Below are positions 63,012 to 64,000 of a stretch of DNA of 64,000 nt, piece after piece. The position numbers and the translations under genes were made by a program. The notes under the pieces were generated by a model. That model was not told where the DNA came from. It ran no database searches and saw only the letters and a list, made by a program, of their open reading frames with translations. Source of the DNA: Paraburkholderia elongata (lineage in GTDB: Bacteria; Pseudomonadota; Gammaproteobacteria; Burkholderiales; Burkholderiaceae); NCBI RefSeq assembly GCF_013177735.1, contig NZ_WOEZ01000074.1, positions 106,965 through 170,964 of the forward strand, written 5' to 3'. Every line of letters begins with the position of its first letter. The stretch's first letter is position 1.

Positions 63012-63626
63012 CGCTAGGTATCCGGTATGAAGGGTTGGGTGGAAGGTCGGTCAGACGCCGGCTGGGGCCAGGCTGTAGGCGCAACATTCTGTCTATCGGT
63101 GCAAGGCTTCGACAGATACAGTTGCCGTCCATCTGGTCAGGCCAGTTGATCCAGTGGCGACGGCTGCCACGCACGAAGCAGGTCGCCGCGCCCCAACGGC
63201 GAACCGCCACGAACCGACGCAACCCTCTACAAGCCAACAGGTACAACGGGTGCCCCCGTTTTTCGCTTCGCTACATATAGAACACACTGGCTGCAAACCG
63301 GCCGGAACAGCATCCGGGCCCGGACGTGCCAGGTCCATCGCCCGCCGCGCCACGAAACTTCGTAGTTTGCAAGCCGTGCAATGCACAGCAAACTGCGAAA
63401 GGTGCGTGATTGCCGTTTCGGCGCTTCATTGAACCTTGCCCTCGACGACCCACCACGGCCGGCCGCGATACGCTGTGCCAAGTGGCAATCGGGCACTCCC
63501 GCGCTGCACAGCAGCACAGCATATCGCGGGCGGCGAACGTTCGCATGTCGTCAAGCGTCGGCCTGCCGCTCGGGTATTGCCTGGCGGGGTGAGCCGCCCA
63601 CACGATCCAGCCGCGCAATCCGACTC
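63012..63626. other. intergenic region before the IS-disrupted AraC gene
   Basis: About 615 nt with no convincing gene on either strand. Frames at 63093-63386 and 63227-63517 are Cys/Arg-rich shadows without start sites. Confidence 0.35.
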
Positions 63627-63857
63627 TCAGCCGCGCAGCCGGTAGGCAAGCGGCGTCACTCCGTAGCCACGCTTGAACTGCACGGAGAAATGACTGGCAT
63701 TCTCGAAGCCGACCGTAATCGCGACTTGCAGCACCGTCTGATCGGTGGCGCGCAGCAGCCTCGCGGCTTCTTCGAGTCGCAAGCGCGTGACGAACTGGTG
63801 AGGCGTTTCTCCGGTCTCGCGGCGGAACACACGAGCAAAATGAAAGCTGCTTAAGCC
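63627..63857 (-). pseudogene. AraC-family regulator, C-terminal fragment cut by an IS
   Basis: Only the DNA-binding domain remains: GLSSFHFARVFRRETGETPH, QFVTRLRLEEAARLLRATDQ, TVGFENASHFSVQFKRGYGV and TPLAYRLRG-stop, typical of an AraC double HTH. Its 5' part, including the first HTH helix, is replaced at about 63858 by the end of an insertion sequence. The fragment has no own start and should be inactive. Confidence 0.8.
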
Positions 63858-64000
63858 CAATACTGTTAACAATGTCGAATTTGTGTTAACTTTCAAGCGC
63901 CTGCAACGACAAGAAGAGCTTGAAGATGGCAAGAACGGAAGCAACGCTGCCCGGTGGTGCGAGGCTCGCGGACTATCTGGCGGTGGGGTATCTGGCGCTG
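63858..64000 (+). mobile_element. IS4-family insertion sequence, left end (partial)
   Basis: The boundary is where AraC homology stops. TACTGTTAAC follows at the edge as a possible part of the terminal inverted repeat, and the transposase start lies 68 nt inside. The right end, the target duplication and the other half of the AraC gene are outside the window. Confidence 0.7.
63926..64000 (+). CDS. IS4-family transposase, N-terminal 25 residues (partial)
   Basis: MARTEATLPGGARLADYLAV then GYLAL is the usual start of IS4-type transposases of the beta-proteobacterial group (MARTE.xLPxGxRxxDYxx). A weak ribosome site (AGAAGAG) precedes the ATG. The DDE domain is beyond the window. Confidence 0.75.
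   Translation, partial: MARTEATLPGGARLADYLAVGYLAL

Overview
The window reads as a chromosomal stretch of a high-GC beta-proteobacterium, most likely Paraburkholderia or a close relative in Burkholderiaceae. This is inferred from the gene repertoire (an aspartate carbamoyltransferase with an N-terminal HTH, an FtrA regulator next to a rhodanese, an OxlT-type transporter with a 42-residue partner, an ESPR/YadA adhesin) and from the interspersed-repeat style. It is not based on any database search. I saw no tRNA, rRNA or CRISPR array.

Layout. 1-3.3 kb: glucoside uptake and hydrolysis (sugar ABC permease, binding protein, GH1 glucosidase) with two palindromic operators. 3.4-8.5 kb: a secreted Rhs/YD-repeat protein followed by seven paralogous ~90-residue proteins. 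Fossil copies of the Rhs C-terminal tip lie between them, so the locus looks like a four-fold amplification of a [toxin tip - type I - type II] module. 8.9-16.9 kb: DUF2252, DUF4239, a TPR exported protein, FtrA, rhodanese, then a truncated MHYT-GGDEF-EAL gene that collides with a frameshifted M23 peptidase at an apparent deletion junction. 17-22 kb: DapA-like lyase, HTH-PyrB, quinone-oxidoreductase-like MDR enzyme and LysR. 22-26 kb: Fur-box-preceded siderophore receptor, Sel1 protein and PiuC/YbiX dioxygenase. 26-32 kb: isochorismatase-like protein without the catalytic Cys, MocA-like nucleotidyltransferase, LexA-boxed UdgX fusion, PIG-L deacetylase, frameshifted phnW and a hexanucleotide microsatellite. 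32-40 kb: chemoreceptor, TRIC-family gene remnant, second FtsI-type PBP, diguanylate cyclase, GST/TetR pair and a LexA-boxed unknown gene. 40-46 kb: YigZ, lipoprotein, LysE exporter, ketopantoate-reductase-like protein, aldehyde dehydrogenase and LysR.

46-57 kb is an oxalate/carboxylate region: two OxlT-type carriers (one with a tiny partner protein), a formyl-CoA:oxalate CoA-transferase, an FAH-family hydrolase, an MHS-family carrier, a CbbR-like LysR and an FCD-GntR regulator. The likely GntR operator is a perfect 26-nt palindrome in front of frc. No oxalyl-CoA decarboxylase is in the window. 57-62 kb: a 1561-residue trimeric autotransporter adhesin. 62.6-64 kb: a DUF3830 protein, then an AraC regulator cut by an IS4-type insertion sequence that runs off the window.

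The most novel-looking item is the Rhs-tip/immunity-like array at 3.4-8.5 kb. Two SOS-box genes (27.6 kb and 39.75 kb) and the EAL/M23 junction at 15.88 kb are next.
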